Origin: Granulosicoccus sp.
GTDB lineage: Bacteria > Pseudomonadota > Gammaproteobacteria > Granulosicoccales > Granulosicoccaceae
Direction of reading: 5' to 3'
Assembly: GCA_023301725.1 (NCBI GenBank)
Contig: JALZUD010000052.1
Location: 1-43,533 of the forward strand
DNA length: 43,533 bases
How positions within the stretch are numbered: the first letter of the stretch is position 1; the number at the start of each line of letters is the position of its first letter. The notes under the pieces are model-generated. The model was given only the letters and a program-made list of their open reading frames with translations. It was not told where the DNA came from and searched no databases. The translations under genes and the position numbers were made by a program. Positions 28,651-36,333 of the stretch are shown here, piece after piece.

Positions 28651-29459
28651 ACGACTCGGCCCCATCTACGCCCATATCAAAGGACCAAGACTTCCCTTGG
28701 TGGCTGCTCGCCACAGCCGTCATTGGCTTATGGCTTGGCTACAGAATCATCTCAGATGAGCTGTATTCCCAAGTGTTCGCGATTCTTGTTAAAGGTATTG
28801 GAGTGACGGCGTTTGTCACTATCACGGCCTTCACGCTAGCCAGCCTCTTGGGCTTGCTACTGGCAGCTGCCGTCCTTTCACGATCTGTAATTGTTCGGCA
28901 GATCGCTACATTCTATATCGAGATCATGCGTGGAATTCCCATGCTGGTGCTGTTGTTCTACATCGCTTTTGTCGGTACACCATTACTCGTCAATGGTTTT
29001 AATAGTCTGTTCTCTGGCTTAACTGACGACCCGCTGCGCACCAGAGATATTTCGTTAATGTGGCGTGCAATTATCGCGTTGACACTGGGCTACTCTGCAT
29101 TTATCGCCGAGGTTTTTAGAGCCGGTATTCTCGCTGTGGGTGGTGGTCAGAATGAAGCCGCAAAAGCACTAGGACTCAGCACATGGGACCGTTTTCGGTT
29201 TGTCATCTTTCCACAAGCTCTGCGAACTATATTGCCACCACTGGGTAATGACTTTATCGCGTTGATAAAAGACTCCTCGCTAGTATCAGTGCTGGGGGTA
29301 GCCGACATTACACAGCTGGGCAAAATTTACGCAGCCGGCTCTTTTCGTTTTATGGAAACCTACAATGTGGTGGCGTACGTCTATTTACTAATGACCGTAC
29401 TTTTATCACTGATGCTGAGGCGTTTGGAACGCTCTTTACGGCGACAAAACAAGCCGTAG
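28647..29459 (+). CDS. Polar amino-acid ABC transporter permease
   Basis: A 270-residue inner-membrane permease of the HisM family that probably partners the binding protein at 27625-28446. The first helix is near residues 17-34, and the EAA loop reads EAAKALGLSTWDRFRFVIFPQAL near residues 170-192. The start is a GTG at 28647 with no ribosome site; the frame is open upstream but only over ACT ACA threonine codons with no start codon. Only one permease is present and there is no ATPase gene, so it may form a homodimer and use an ATPase encoded elsewhere. The C-terminus ends in a basic RRLERSLRR stretch. Confidence 0.9.
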   Translation: MNDSAPSTPISKDQDFPWWLLATAVIGLWLGYRIISDELYSQVFAILVKGIGVTAFVTITAFTLASLLGLLLAAAVLSRSVIVRQIATFYIEIMRGIPMLVLLFYIAFVGTPLLVNGFNSLFSGLTDDPLRTRDISLMWRAIIALTLGYSAFIAEVFRAGILAVGGGQNEAAKALGLSTWDRFRFVIFPQALRTILPPLGNDFIALIKDSSLVSVLGVADITQLGKIYAAGSFRFMETYNVVAYVYLLMTVLLSLMLRRLERSLRRQNKP

Positions 29460-29473
29460 TCTTCACTCCCAAC

Positions 29474-29515
29474 CTCAAGCGTTTGGAACAGTTGTTGAAG
29501 CAAAGGCGCAAGTAG
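29474..29515 (+). repeat. Copy of the permease 3' end
   Basis: Fifteen bases after the permease stop, codons for LKRLEQLLKQRRK and a TAG closely resemble the permease's own last residues (LRRLERSLRR). At DNA level CTCAAGCGTTTGGAAC matches CTGAGGCGTTTGGAAC in the gene at 14 of 16 positions. This looks like a short duplication or a remnant of a recombined related permease tail. It could also be chance in a short basic segment. Confidence 0.4.
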
Positions 29516-29591
29516 CAATAGGCGTCACAAATGCCAGACGTTCAGGGATTTTTTCAAGGCAGCAACGAGGGAGCTACCTTATTGCCTACGC

Positions 29592-30086
29592 CTATCGTTT
29601 ACTTTGTCGCTGCTCTTCCGCCGCTTCAAGCGTACGTCCCACCCCCCAAGCCAGAGGCACACCGCAAACATCACTTAATTTCTCACCGTCGCGAGTTGCT
29701 GGAAAAGGCAGCTGACGGCTGTGAAACTGCACTCTTAACAAGCCGGCAATCAGTGACTCCTCGCAGTGGTGATTAACAACAAAAACCTGATGGCGCCGAT
29801 GCACCCGCAAGCCACCAAATTCCTGGTCCAGCAATACGCGGACGCTAGACATTAGTTGATCACCAACTTGAACAGAGTAGGCGTCCTGCAGGAAGTCGAA
29901 TTCGTTAATTCCGATACAGGCTTTGAACGTCAAATGCTGCCGAATGGACAGCAGATCGGCGCTGCTAGGTAAGCGGCCTCCAGCACTAAGTGTGTTACGC
30001 AGCGGCGAATGTCTAGCTGTTGCGAGCCTGCTTGCTGGCATAGCAAGGATCTCAGCACTTGACCGTTGTTTAGACCTGACTGTCAT
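29592..30086 (-). CDS. Hypothetical protein, unassigned
   Basis: A 164-residue frame on the minus strand that fits the otherwise empty space after the permease. The N-terminal 35 residues are basic and Arg/Ser-rich. The middle (about 65-95) alternates hydrophobic and acidic residues like a beta-rich domain (AYSVQVGDQLMSSVRVLLDQ), and the C-terminal part contains SDVCGVPLAWGVGRTLEA. I do not recognise the family. It has no signal peptide or membrane helix. The overlapping frames on the plus strand look less protein-like. Coding status is uncertain. Confidence 0.45.
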   Translation of the reverse strand: MTVRSKQRSSAEILAMPASRLATARHSPLRNTLSAGGRLPSSADLLSIRQHLTFKACIGINEFDFLQDAYSVQVGDQLMSSVRVLLDQEFGGLRVHRRHQVFVVNHHCEESLIAGLLRVQFHSRQLPFPATRDGEKLSDVCGVPLAWGVGRTLEAAEEQRQSKR

Positions 30087-30380
30087 TGTTTCTATACATC
30101 ATAACCTAAGAAAGTTAGCACTCGGATACTGCCCTGAAGCCTATGTACAAGGCAAGAGTGGCTACGTAACTTCGTTATGTTACCTGCTATAAAATCACTG
30201 CGCAAAAGCATTGCAACAAGTTGTGATCCAGTCTTTTGATTGCTAGGTTATGAGAACTCGATCATGTGACGAGTAACACGATTTTCGTTGCAGGCCCAAT
30301 GCAAATAAGGCGGTCGATATGCGCCCACGACAAGTAGCCTCAACGAATACTCAATCAACTAACGTCAGTACGCTACCTAG

Positions 30381-30415
30381 CTACACAACTACACAACTAC
30401 ACAACTACACAACTA
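30381..30415 (+). repeat. Octanucleotide tandem repeat (CTACACAA)4
   Basis: Four exact copies of CTACACAA fill 30381-30412, with CTA of a fifth at 30413-30415. The tract directly abuts the palindrome that follows. It resembles the (CTACAA)5 tract 1.75 kb upstream. Confidence 0.9.
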
Positions 30416-30444
30416 TCTAACTAGGTAGCTACCTAGTTAGATAG
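30413..30444. repeat. Perfect 32-bp palindrome
   Basis: The 16-base left arm (30413-30428, starting CTATCTAACTAGG) is exactly complementary to the right arm (30429-30444) with no spacer. It lies 5 bp past the stop codon of the minus-strand phosphoribosyltransferase gene. There is no adjoining T-run on either strand, so it is not a standard terminator. It could extrude as a cruciform, bind a dimeric protein, or form a 3'-end RNA hairpin. Confidence 0.9.
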
Positions 30445-30448
30445 AGTA

Positions 30449-31012
30449 TTAGCGCGAGGCAGAATACTGGGACAGTATGTTTGCCAGTGCTGGGCGATGC
30501 TCCTCAACCTCTTGCGCGGTTAGTCCCTCGAGAGAATGTGGAAATTTTAACCATTGATCGGTTTCGTGCAAGTAATAGTCAGGCACACGATCGGTCTTGT
30601 TTCGAGTGGGTTTATGGTAGGGCACAGCCACTCTGATATCGTGCGGTACATTGCGACGCGTTTTTTCATGTAACACTTTGATGATAGCCTCGATGCTGCG
30701 GCCTGTGTCGTAGACGTCATCAACGATCAATAAGCTATCGTCAGCGCACAATTTTTTGACCAGATAATTGATGCTAAAAACCTGCACCGTGCCCTGTTGC
30801 TCATCGATGCCTTTATAAGACGAAGTTCTGACCGTAATGTGATCAGCCTGCACGCCTTTGTAGGCGAGCAACTCTTGCATAGCAATGCCCATTGGGGCGC
30901 CACCGCGCCACACAGCTACAATAAAACTGGGCCTGAATCCGCTGTTATAGACATTAGCTGCGAGTCGGAACGAGTCCTCCAACAACTGCTGAGTGTCAAT
31001 ATAATGTTTCAT
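30449..31012 (-). CDS. Phosphoribosyltransferase, hypoxanthine/xanthine-guanine type
   Basis: A 187-residue type I phosphoribosyltransferase that joins PRPP to a purine base or a related acceptor. The PRPP loop is LLIVDDVYDTGRS near residues 94-106, and the upstream FIVAVWRGGAPMGIAMQE is the conserved PPi-loop region. The C-terminal hood contains DYYLHETDQWLKFPHS, typical of XGPT-like proteins that salvage bases. It is divergent from a paralog at 31210-31818. The start ATG lacks a clear ribosome site. Substrate is not determined. Confidence 0.88.
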   Translation of the reverse strand: MKHYIDTQQLLEDSFRLAANVYNSGFRPSFIVAVWRGGAPMGIAMQELLAYKGVQADHITVRTSSYKGIDEQQGTVQVFSINYLVKKLCADDSLLIVDDVYDTGRSIEAIIKVLHEKTRRNVPHDIRVAVPYHKPTRNKTDRVPDYYLHETDQWLKFPHSLEGLTAQEVEEHRPALANILSQYSASR

Positions 31013-31130
31013 ATGTTAATTACTCGGTTCACATCATCACCCAAATTAAGGATAGCCTGATTCATAATAGGACAAACTTAGCAAAGGCCCGTTTTTTTGG
31101 CTAAAGTATTGAGACTTTTGAAGCGCTTTC

Positions 31131-31147
31131 GCCTGAAAAGGTCAGGC
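31131..31147 (+). promoter_or_regulatory. Small hairpin in the divergent phosphoribosyltransferase region
   Basis: GCCTGA (31131-31136) pairs perfectly with TCAGGC (31142-31147) around AAAGG, 62 bp before the right-hand gene. It could be a small operator or 5' leader hairpin. No T-run follows. Confidence 0.3.
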
Positions 31148-31209
31148 AACACTCTTTATTCACGATTAGAAATAAAGTCTGTCACAAAACAACGACTGTC
31201 TTTGCCACC

Positions 31210-31818
31210 ATGATTCTCAACACACTAGGGCCCCTCGTGCAAACCAAACACTATGTGACCGAGACCGATCTACTGCAAGATGCTTATCGTTTAGGCGTAA
31301 ATATTGCCAACAGCGACTTTACGCCTACATTTATTGTCGGTCTTTGGCGAGGCGGCAGTGTGGTGGGTATTGCAGTACAAGAATGCCTTCAGTATTTGGG
31401 GTTCCCGACCGATCACATATCATTAAGGACCTCATACCGCGGTTTGTCGAGCTATCAACAAATGGTGAGCAACCCGCATGAGGAAATTCGTATTCACGGC
31501 ACGCAATATTTGCTTGAAACCATTAACCACAACGATGGCCTGCTGATCGTCGATGATGTCTTCAGCTCCGGATTAACGGCCAAGACCCTACTCGATAGAT
31601 TACGCCACCGCCTCAAGAACAATATGCCCGAAGATGTTCGTATTGCTGTTCCTTGGTACAAACCAGACAGTAACCAGACTGATATCACTCCGGATTTTTA
31701 TCTGAACAAAACCGATGACTGGCTAGTCATGCCGTACGAGCTCAGCGGCCTGACTCGCGACGATATTGCTCTCAATAAACCCTGGATGCTGCCGATCCTC
31801 GACAGTCTCGACGCATAA
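31210..31818 (+). CDS. Phosphoribosyltransferase, paralog of the divergent neighbour
   Basis: A 202-residue protein clearly related to the product of 30449-31012: KHYVTETDLLQDAYRLG against KHYIDTQQLLEDSFRL, and WRGG in both. Its PRPP loop reads LLIVDDVFSSGLT, so the usual DTG is SSG, which may alter PRPP or substrate use. The two aspartates of DDV remain. The end (PDFYLNKTDDWLVMPYELSGL) retains the hood motif. It precedes the DUF368 gene by 21 bp on the same strand. Confidence 0.86.
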   Translation: MILNTLGPLVQTKHYVTETDLLQDAYRLGVNIANSDFTPTFIVGLWRGGSVVGIAVQECLQYLGFPTDHISLRTSYRGLSSYQQMVSNPHEEIRIHGTQYLLETINHNDGLLIVDDVFSSGLTAKTLLDRLRHRLKNNMPEDVRIAVPWYKPDSNQTDITPDFYLNKTDDWLVMPYELSGLTRDDIALNKPWMLPILDSLDA

Positions 31819-31839
31819 TTCTAACTCCAGTCAAAAGTC

Positions 31840-32760
31840 ATGAATCTCCAAATTGCAGTTTTTCTAAAAGGGCTCGCCATGGGTGCAGCCAATGTGATAC
31901 CCGGAGTTTCAGGTGGAACCATTGCGCTAATAACGGGTATCTATGAGCGATTGATCAATGCGATTAAACGCTGTGATATTACTGCAGCCAAATATGTACT
32001 AAGTGGCCAGTTTAAGCGCGCGTGGGAACACATTGACGGACTATGGCTAGCAACGCTACTCAGCGGGCTGGCAGTGAGCATTGTCAGTTTGGCCAGATTG
32101 TTTGAATACCTGCTGGAGGACTATGAACGCTATACCATGGCATTTTTCTTCGGACTCATTCTCATATCTATTGTTTACGTGGCGCGCGGGGTGAAAAACT
32201 GGACTTCGAGCACGTACGCAGCGCTCCTCATAGGCACAGCCCTTGCGGTGGCTATTGCCACCCTAGCCCCGGCATCAGAAAACGATTCAGCGCTCTATGT
32301 GTTTGTGTGTGGCGTTGTAGCTATTAGCAGTATGGTTCTGCCAGGGTTATCAGGCTCATTCGTTCTTATACTCATGGGCAACTACGCATTGGTGCTAGGC
32401 GCTGTCAGTACATTTAATTTTGGCATCATCATTCCCATGGCTCTGGGCTGTGGTTTTGGACTCATCGCCTTTTCGCATTTTCTATCCTGGGTTTTCAAGC
32501 GTTACGCTGATCACACTTTGGCATTAATGACAGGCTTTGTTGTCGGCTCCTTAGTGGTCATCTGGCCATGGAAGACAGCCGTCACCGACATGGTTACGCG
32601 CGAGGGCAAACCGCCGCGAGAAATCATCACCAGCTACGAATGGTTCTTGCCCGGGTTGCAAAATACGAGCACTTGGATCGCTATAGGTTTAATGATTGCG
32701 GGAGCGGTGTGTATAGCTTTAATGGAGAAATTTGCCAGCGGTGGTGCAGAGAATCGCTGA
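31840..32760 (+). CDS. DUF368-family membrane protein (polyprenyl-phosphate translocase family)
   Basis: A 306-residue inner-membrane protein. The family hallmark occurs as two inverted halves, NVIPGVSGGTIALITGIYER near residues 18-37 and VLPGLSGSFVLILMGNY near residues 166-182. DUF368 proteins (PopT) have been linked to recycling undecaprenyl phosphate across the membrane, for wall and polysaccharide synthesis. The assignment to that role here is by family only. It starts 21 bp after the phosphoribosyltransferase stop. Confidence 0.88.
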   Translation: MNLQIAVFLKGLAMGAANVIPGVSGGTIALITGIYERLINAIKRCDITAAKYVLSGQFKRAWEHIDGLWLATLLSGLAVSIVSLARLFEYLLEDYERYTMAFFFGLILISIVYVARGVKNWTSSTYAALLIGTALAVAIATLAPASENDSALYVFVCGVVAISSMVLPGLSGSFVLILMGNYALVLGAVSTFNFGIIIPMALGCGFGLIAFSHFLSWVFKRYADHTLALMTGFVVGSLVVIWPWKTAVTDMVTREGKPPREIITSYEWFLPGLQNTSTWIAIGLMIAGAVCIALMEKFASGGAENR

Positions 32761-32794
32761 TTACAATGTGCGAACACAGTGTGTGACTGAAGTC

Positions 32795-34033
32795 TCAGCT
32801 GCTAACGATCCTAAGCCGATCCTCCACACACGATCTCCAGAACAACACAACCAGCACAAGCCCTAAAAACACCACCACAATACCCATAGGCTTAGCGGTG
32901 CCGTCGTGCAGGATACTGATCATAAATGCGGCCATGCCTGCCGTGGTTTGTTCAATGCCACTAAGCAACGCCGATGCGGTCCCCGCCTGCCCCTTTATTG
33001 ATCGAAGAGCGCGACTGGGTGCCGCGGCAAACAATGGTCCCATACCAAACGTGATGATCATATAAACACCAGTCAATGAAAGCGCTGTAGTGGAACCCGA
33101 AAAAATAACCAAACACAAGACAGTGACTCCCGTTAGCATGAGCGCAACACCCATACGTAGAAGATTGATCGCTGCCCAATGATCAGCAAGCCGCGACGCC
33201 AACAAACTACCAAAGAAAAACGCCACGATAATACTCGCCTGATAGTAACCAAACTGGTCGGCGGCAACACCCAATTTGTCGATGAGAACAAACGGGGCTC
33301 CAGTGACAAAAACAAATATCAACCCCAAAGCCACACCTAAAATGGCGCAATGAATCATGAAATCACTGTTTTTTAACAGTCCACCATAGCCTTTCATCAG
33401 CTTGCGCGCGTTCAACGCCTGCGGGTCAGGCACACAGGATTCAGGTAGATACCTGATGACAGCCAACATGGATAGCAGAGCCATGAAACTGATCACATAA
33501 AAATTGCTTTGCCAGCCAAAAGCTACGTGCAAGTAGCCACCTAAAATAGGGGCCACAGCAGGCGCTATGGCAATCACCATTCCCAATAGAGCAAGCGCTT
33601 TAACCTGCTGCTTTTCGTTATAGAGATCCTTAATAATGGCAAGACCAATAACGGCCTCTGCAGCGGCAGCCAGACCTAAAAGAATTCGAGCAACGATTAA
33701 CTGATCTATGGTTTGGGCAAACGCACAGGCCAGACTCAAGACGATAACAAACACCGATGAGACGATCAGAACAGGCTTGCGTCCATAGCGATCTGACAGC
33801 GGCCCATGAAGTAATTGAGCAATGCCAAAAGCCAATATGTTCAGGCTTATGGTGAGTTTGACACGGGTAGCGCTGGTATCAAACCAATCGACCAAATCAG
33901 GCAGACTGGGCGTATACATGTCAGTTGACATGATGCTAACACTGGATGCTAAAACAAGAATGCCGACAATCAAACCCATTGACGGCAACTCGCTTACCTC
34001 ATTGTTTTTGGCTTGCGCCTGCTCTGCAACCAT
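32795..34033 (-). CDS. Bcr/CflA-type multidrug efflux MFS transporter
   Basis: A 412-residue, 12-helix MFS protein. The first helix starts near GLIVGILVLASSVSIMSTDM, and the MFS motif GPLSDRYGRKPVLI lies near residues 78-91; the MDMYTPSLPDL-like STDMYTPSLPDLVDWF is characteristic of the Bcr/CflA group. It probably exports drugs or a metabolite by proton antiport. The ATG overlaps the stop of mmsA by one base (TAATG), so translation is coupled; the shared expression hints at an export of an organic acid or related compound. It converges on the DUF368 gene. Confidence 0.9.
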   Translation of the reverse strand: MVAEQAQAKNNEVSELPSMGLIVGILVLASSVSIMSTDMYTPSLPDLVDWFDTSATRVKLTISLNILAFGIAQLLHGPLSDRYGRKPVLIVSSVFVIVLSLACAFAQTIDQLIVARILLGLAAAAEAVIGLAIIKDLYNEKQQVKALALLGMVIAIAPAVAPILGGYLHVAFGWQSNFYVISFMALLSMLAVIRYLPESCVPDPQALNARKLMKGYGGLLKNSDFMIHCAILGVALGLIFVFVTGAPFVLIDKLGVAADQFGYYQASIIVAFFFGSLLASRLADHWAAINLLRMGVALMLTGVTVLCLVIFSGSTTALSLTGVYMIITFGMGPLFAAAPSRALRSIKGQAGTASALLSGIEQTTAGMAAFMISILHDGTAKPMGIVVVFLGLVLVVLFWRSCVEDRLRIVSS

Positions 34034-35517
34034 TAAGTAGGGAAGTCGAAAACAGCACCTTCCTTGATGCCCGTAGGCCAGCGCGAAGTGACTGTTTTAA
34101 GGCGCGTATAGAAATTCACGCCTTCTGGCCCATAGATGGAATGACCACCAAACAACGAACGCTTCCATCCCCCGAAGCTGTGATAAGCCACAGGCACAGG
34201 GATAGGCACATTAATACCCACCATACCCACCTGAATGCTATCGGCAAACGATCGTGCTGCATCACCATCACGTGTAAAAATGGCGGTACCGTTGCCATAC
34301 TCATGATCGTTGATCATCTTGACCGCAGTGTCGTAATCGGGAGCGCGCACCACTGCCAGCACTGGACCAAATATCTCTTGCGTATAGATGTCCATATCTG
34401 TGGTGACTTTATCAAACAGTGAGCCACCCAGGAAATAGCCGTTTTCATAGCCTTGCAAAGACATGTTTCGACCATCGACAACTAGCTCTGCACCTGCATC
34501 CACTCCGCTATCAATCAACCCGGAAATCTTCTCTTTAGCAGCGGCAGTAATCACAGGGCCCATCTCACTATCTGGATGGTCAGCAGGTCCCACCTTCAAT
34601 GCCTCAACTCGCGGTCGCAAAGCATTCACCAGACGCTCTGCTGTCTCCTCCCCGACTGGCACGGCAACTGAAATCGCCATGCAGCGTTCTCCAGCTGACC
34701 CAAAGCCTGCGCCCATCAATGCATCAACAGCTTGATCCAGATCGGCGTCGGGCATGATGACCATGTGGTTTTTTGCGCCACCCAGCGCCTGCACGCGTTT
34801 GCCAGCTTGAGAACCTCGGTTGAAGACATACTCCGCAATGGGTGTAGACCCAACAAAGCTGACCGCCTGTACTTTAGGGTGATCTAGAAGCGCATCTACC
34901 GCCACCTTGTCACCATGCACGACGTTTAACACGCCCGATGGCAGCCCAGCCTCGTACAGTAATTCGGCAATCATCATGACCGAAGAGGGATCACGCTCTG
35001 ACGGCTTAAGCACAAACGTGTTGCCACAGGCAATGGCGACCGGGTACATCCACAAAGGCACCATCGCCGGAAAATTAAACGGTGTTATACCCACGCAAAC
35101 ACCTAAAGCTTGCCTGTCGGAAAAGGAATCGATTTGCGGACCAACATTTCGTGAATATTCGCCTTTGAGCATTTGTGGAATGCCACACACGAACTCAACG
35201 ACCTCTCTGCCACGCTGAACTTCGCCCAGAGCATCATCGTGCGTCTTACCATGCTCACGTGAAATTTCGCGAGCAATATCATCTGCGTGCTTGATCAGTA
35301 ATTCATTAAAGCGAAACATGACAGCTGCCCGTTTCAGCGGCGGCGTTGCAGCCCATGCAGGAAAAGCTTGTGCAGCTGATTCTACAGCTGCAGCCACTTC
35401 GGCTTGAGTGCTCAGCCCCAGCTGGTCGATTATCTCGCCAGTTGCCGGATTGAAAATGGGTTGCGACTTGTCGCTTGTACTGGCCACTCGCTGACCATCA
35501 ATCAAATTATCAATCAT
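34033..35517 (-). CDS. mmsA: CoA-acylating methylmalonate-semialdehyde dehydrogenase
   Basis: A 494-residue aldehyde dehydrogenase that turns (methyl)malonate semialdehyde into acetyl-CoA or propionyl-CoA, in valine and inositol breakdown and related routes. The catalytic Cys lies near residue 279 in GERCMAIS, the cofactor motif is GITPFNFPAMVPLWMYP, and the conserved GSTPIAEYVF follows. MmsA is recognised by SGERCMAIS and the PVAYHSFGGWKRSLFGG region. It is transcribed with the exporter gene downstream and faces the hypoxanthine-glycosylase gene across a 222-bp gap. Confidence 0.93.
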   Translation of the reverse strand: MIDNLIDGQRVASTSDKSQPIFNPATGEIIDQLGLSTQAEVAAAVESAAQAFPAWAATPPLKRAAVMFRFNELLIKHADDIAREISREHGKTHDDALGEVQRGREVVEFVCGIPQMLKGEYSRNVGPQIDSFSDRQALGVCVGITPFNFPAMVPLWMYPVAIACGNTFVLKPSERDPSSVMMIAELLYEAGLPSGVLNVVHGDKVAVDALLDHPKVQAVSFVGSTPIAEYVFNRGSQAGKRVQALGGAKNHMVIMPDADLDQAVDALMGAGFGSAGERCMAISVAVPVGEETAERLVNALRPRVEALKVGPADHPDSEMGPVITAAAKEKISGLIDSGVDAGAELVVDGRNMSLQGYENGYFLGGSLFDKVTTDMDIYTQEIFGPVLAVVRAPDYDTAVKMINDHEYGNGTAIFTRDGDAARSFADSIQVGMVGINVPIPVPVAYHSFGGWKRSLFGGHSIYGPEGVNFYTRLKTVTSRWPTGIKEGAVFDFPT

Positions 35518-35671
35518 GTCACTGAAAACTCTGGTATTTTTAGGATGAAGTTGCAGGCCATAACAGTTGCATCAGGCCCTGACTCTGTCTCGTAATCGAC
35601 GTACGCTATCGTATCCTGCTTTGATGGTCAACGTACTTCAAGCGATCCTAGGCCGCGAAGGTACACAGTAC

Positions 35672-35691
35672 GGGTAGAACAGGGTAGAACA
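35672..35691 (+). repeat. Direct repeat of GGGTAGAACA
   Basis: Two exact, adjacent 10-bp copies at 35672-35681 and 35682-35691 sit in the 222-bp divergent region between mmsA and the glycosylase gene. A regulator could bind them, or they may be a chance slippage duplication. Confidence 0.4.
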
Positions 35692-35739
35692 GCAATACAC
35701 GTGCGGATATAAGGCCACTGAATAGCCAAGAGCAACAGT

Positions 35740-36306
35740 ATGAATCAATCTTTCGGCCCGCTAACCGGCAACCATCTACACACCTTGATTCTCGGCACTA
35801 TGCCAGGCCAGCGATCTTTACAGTCACAGCAATACTATGCGCACCCACGCAACGCCCTGTGGCCAATCTTGTGCTCCATTGTGCGTGATGGCGAACCTGA
35901 TTATCAGGTACACACCGAACTGAGCTACGAACAACGCTGCAGTTTGATTACACAGGCAGGTTTTGGCCTTTGGGATGTACTAGCCAGTTGTGAACGGCAA
36001 GGTAGCCTTGATAGCAATATTATCAAATCAACAGAAATACCAAACGACATCAATGGCTTGGCCAACAAGCACCCTGAGTTACGCAAGATTGTTTGCAATG
36101 GGCGTACTGCTGAAGCCCTGTTCAAGCGGCATGTACAACCCACCCTAAGTAAAACCCGCAATACAACCCAAAGCACAACCCTGCGCGCAGTGAATAGCAA
36201 GACTGCGCTCAGCGTTGTTTGCGTGCCATCATCGAGCCCTGCTATGGCAAGTCTGGACCTTGCTGCCAAGTATAAACAGTGGCGCTGGGCTTTAAAAGCC
36301 GAGTGA
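35740..36306 (+). CDS. Hypoxanthine-DNA glycosylase (UDG-superfamily, family 6-like)
   Basis: A 188-residue DNA-repair glycosylase that probably removes deaminated purine (hypoxanthine) or uracil from DNA. The first catalytic motif is LILGTMPGQRSLQSQQYYAH near residues 16-35, and NALWPIL follows. The C-terminal motif CVPSSSPAMAS lies near residues 162-172. These fit the HDG (family 6) branch of the uracil-DNA glycosylase superfamily. The length is normal for the family. It is a single-gene unit, divergent from mmsA. Confidence 0.88.
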   Translation: MNQSFGPLTGNHLHTLILGTMPGQRSLQSQQYYAHPRNALWPILCSIVRDGEPDYQVHTELSYEQRCSLITQAGFGLWDVLASCERQGSLDSNIIKSTEIPNDINGLANKHPELRKIVCNGRTAEALFKRHVQPTLSKTRNTTQSTTLRAVNSKTALSVVCVPSSSPAMASLDLAAKYKQWRWALKAE

Positions 36307-36333
36307 CAGGCGACGCGCCGGAGGGTTTAGCTA

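Larger units (their letters stand above)
30087..30448. other. Gene-poor interval of about 360 bp with repeats at its right end
   Basis: No convincing gene is visible. The left 290 bp (30087-30380) are of mixed composition with no recognised motif. The right end holds an octanucleotide repeat (30381-30415) that runs into a perfect palindrome (30413-30444), next to the 3' end of the phosphoribosyltransferase gene. CTACCTAG, a part of the palindrome, also occurs at 30373-30380. Confidence 0.6.

Noticed and set aside
28466..28723. Minus-strand frame with a polyvaline stretch across the hexanucleotide repeat
   Set aside because: The Val run (GTTGTAGTTGTA...) is only the reverse of CTACAA repeats. 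It crosses a terminator and a real permease gene, so it is not a gene.
30413..30444. Palindrome as a Rho-independent terminator for the left phosphoribosyltransferase
   Set aside because: The stem is long, but neither side has a T-run on the transcribed strand, and there is no loop, so it is recorded as a palindrome only.
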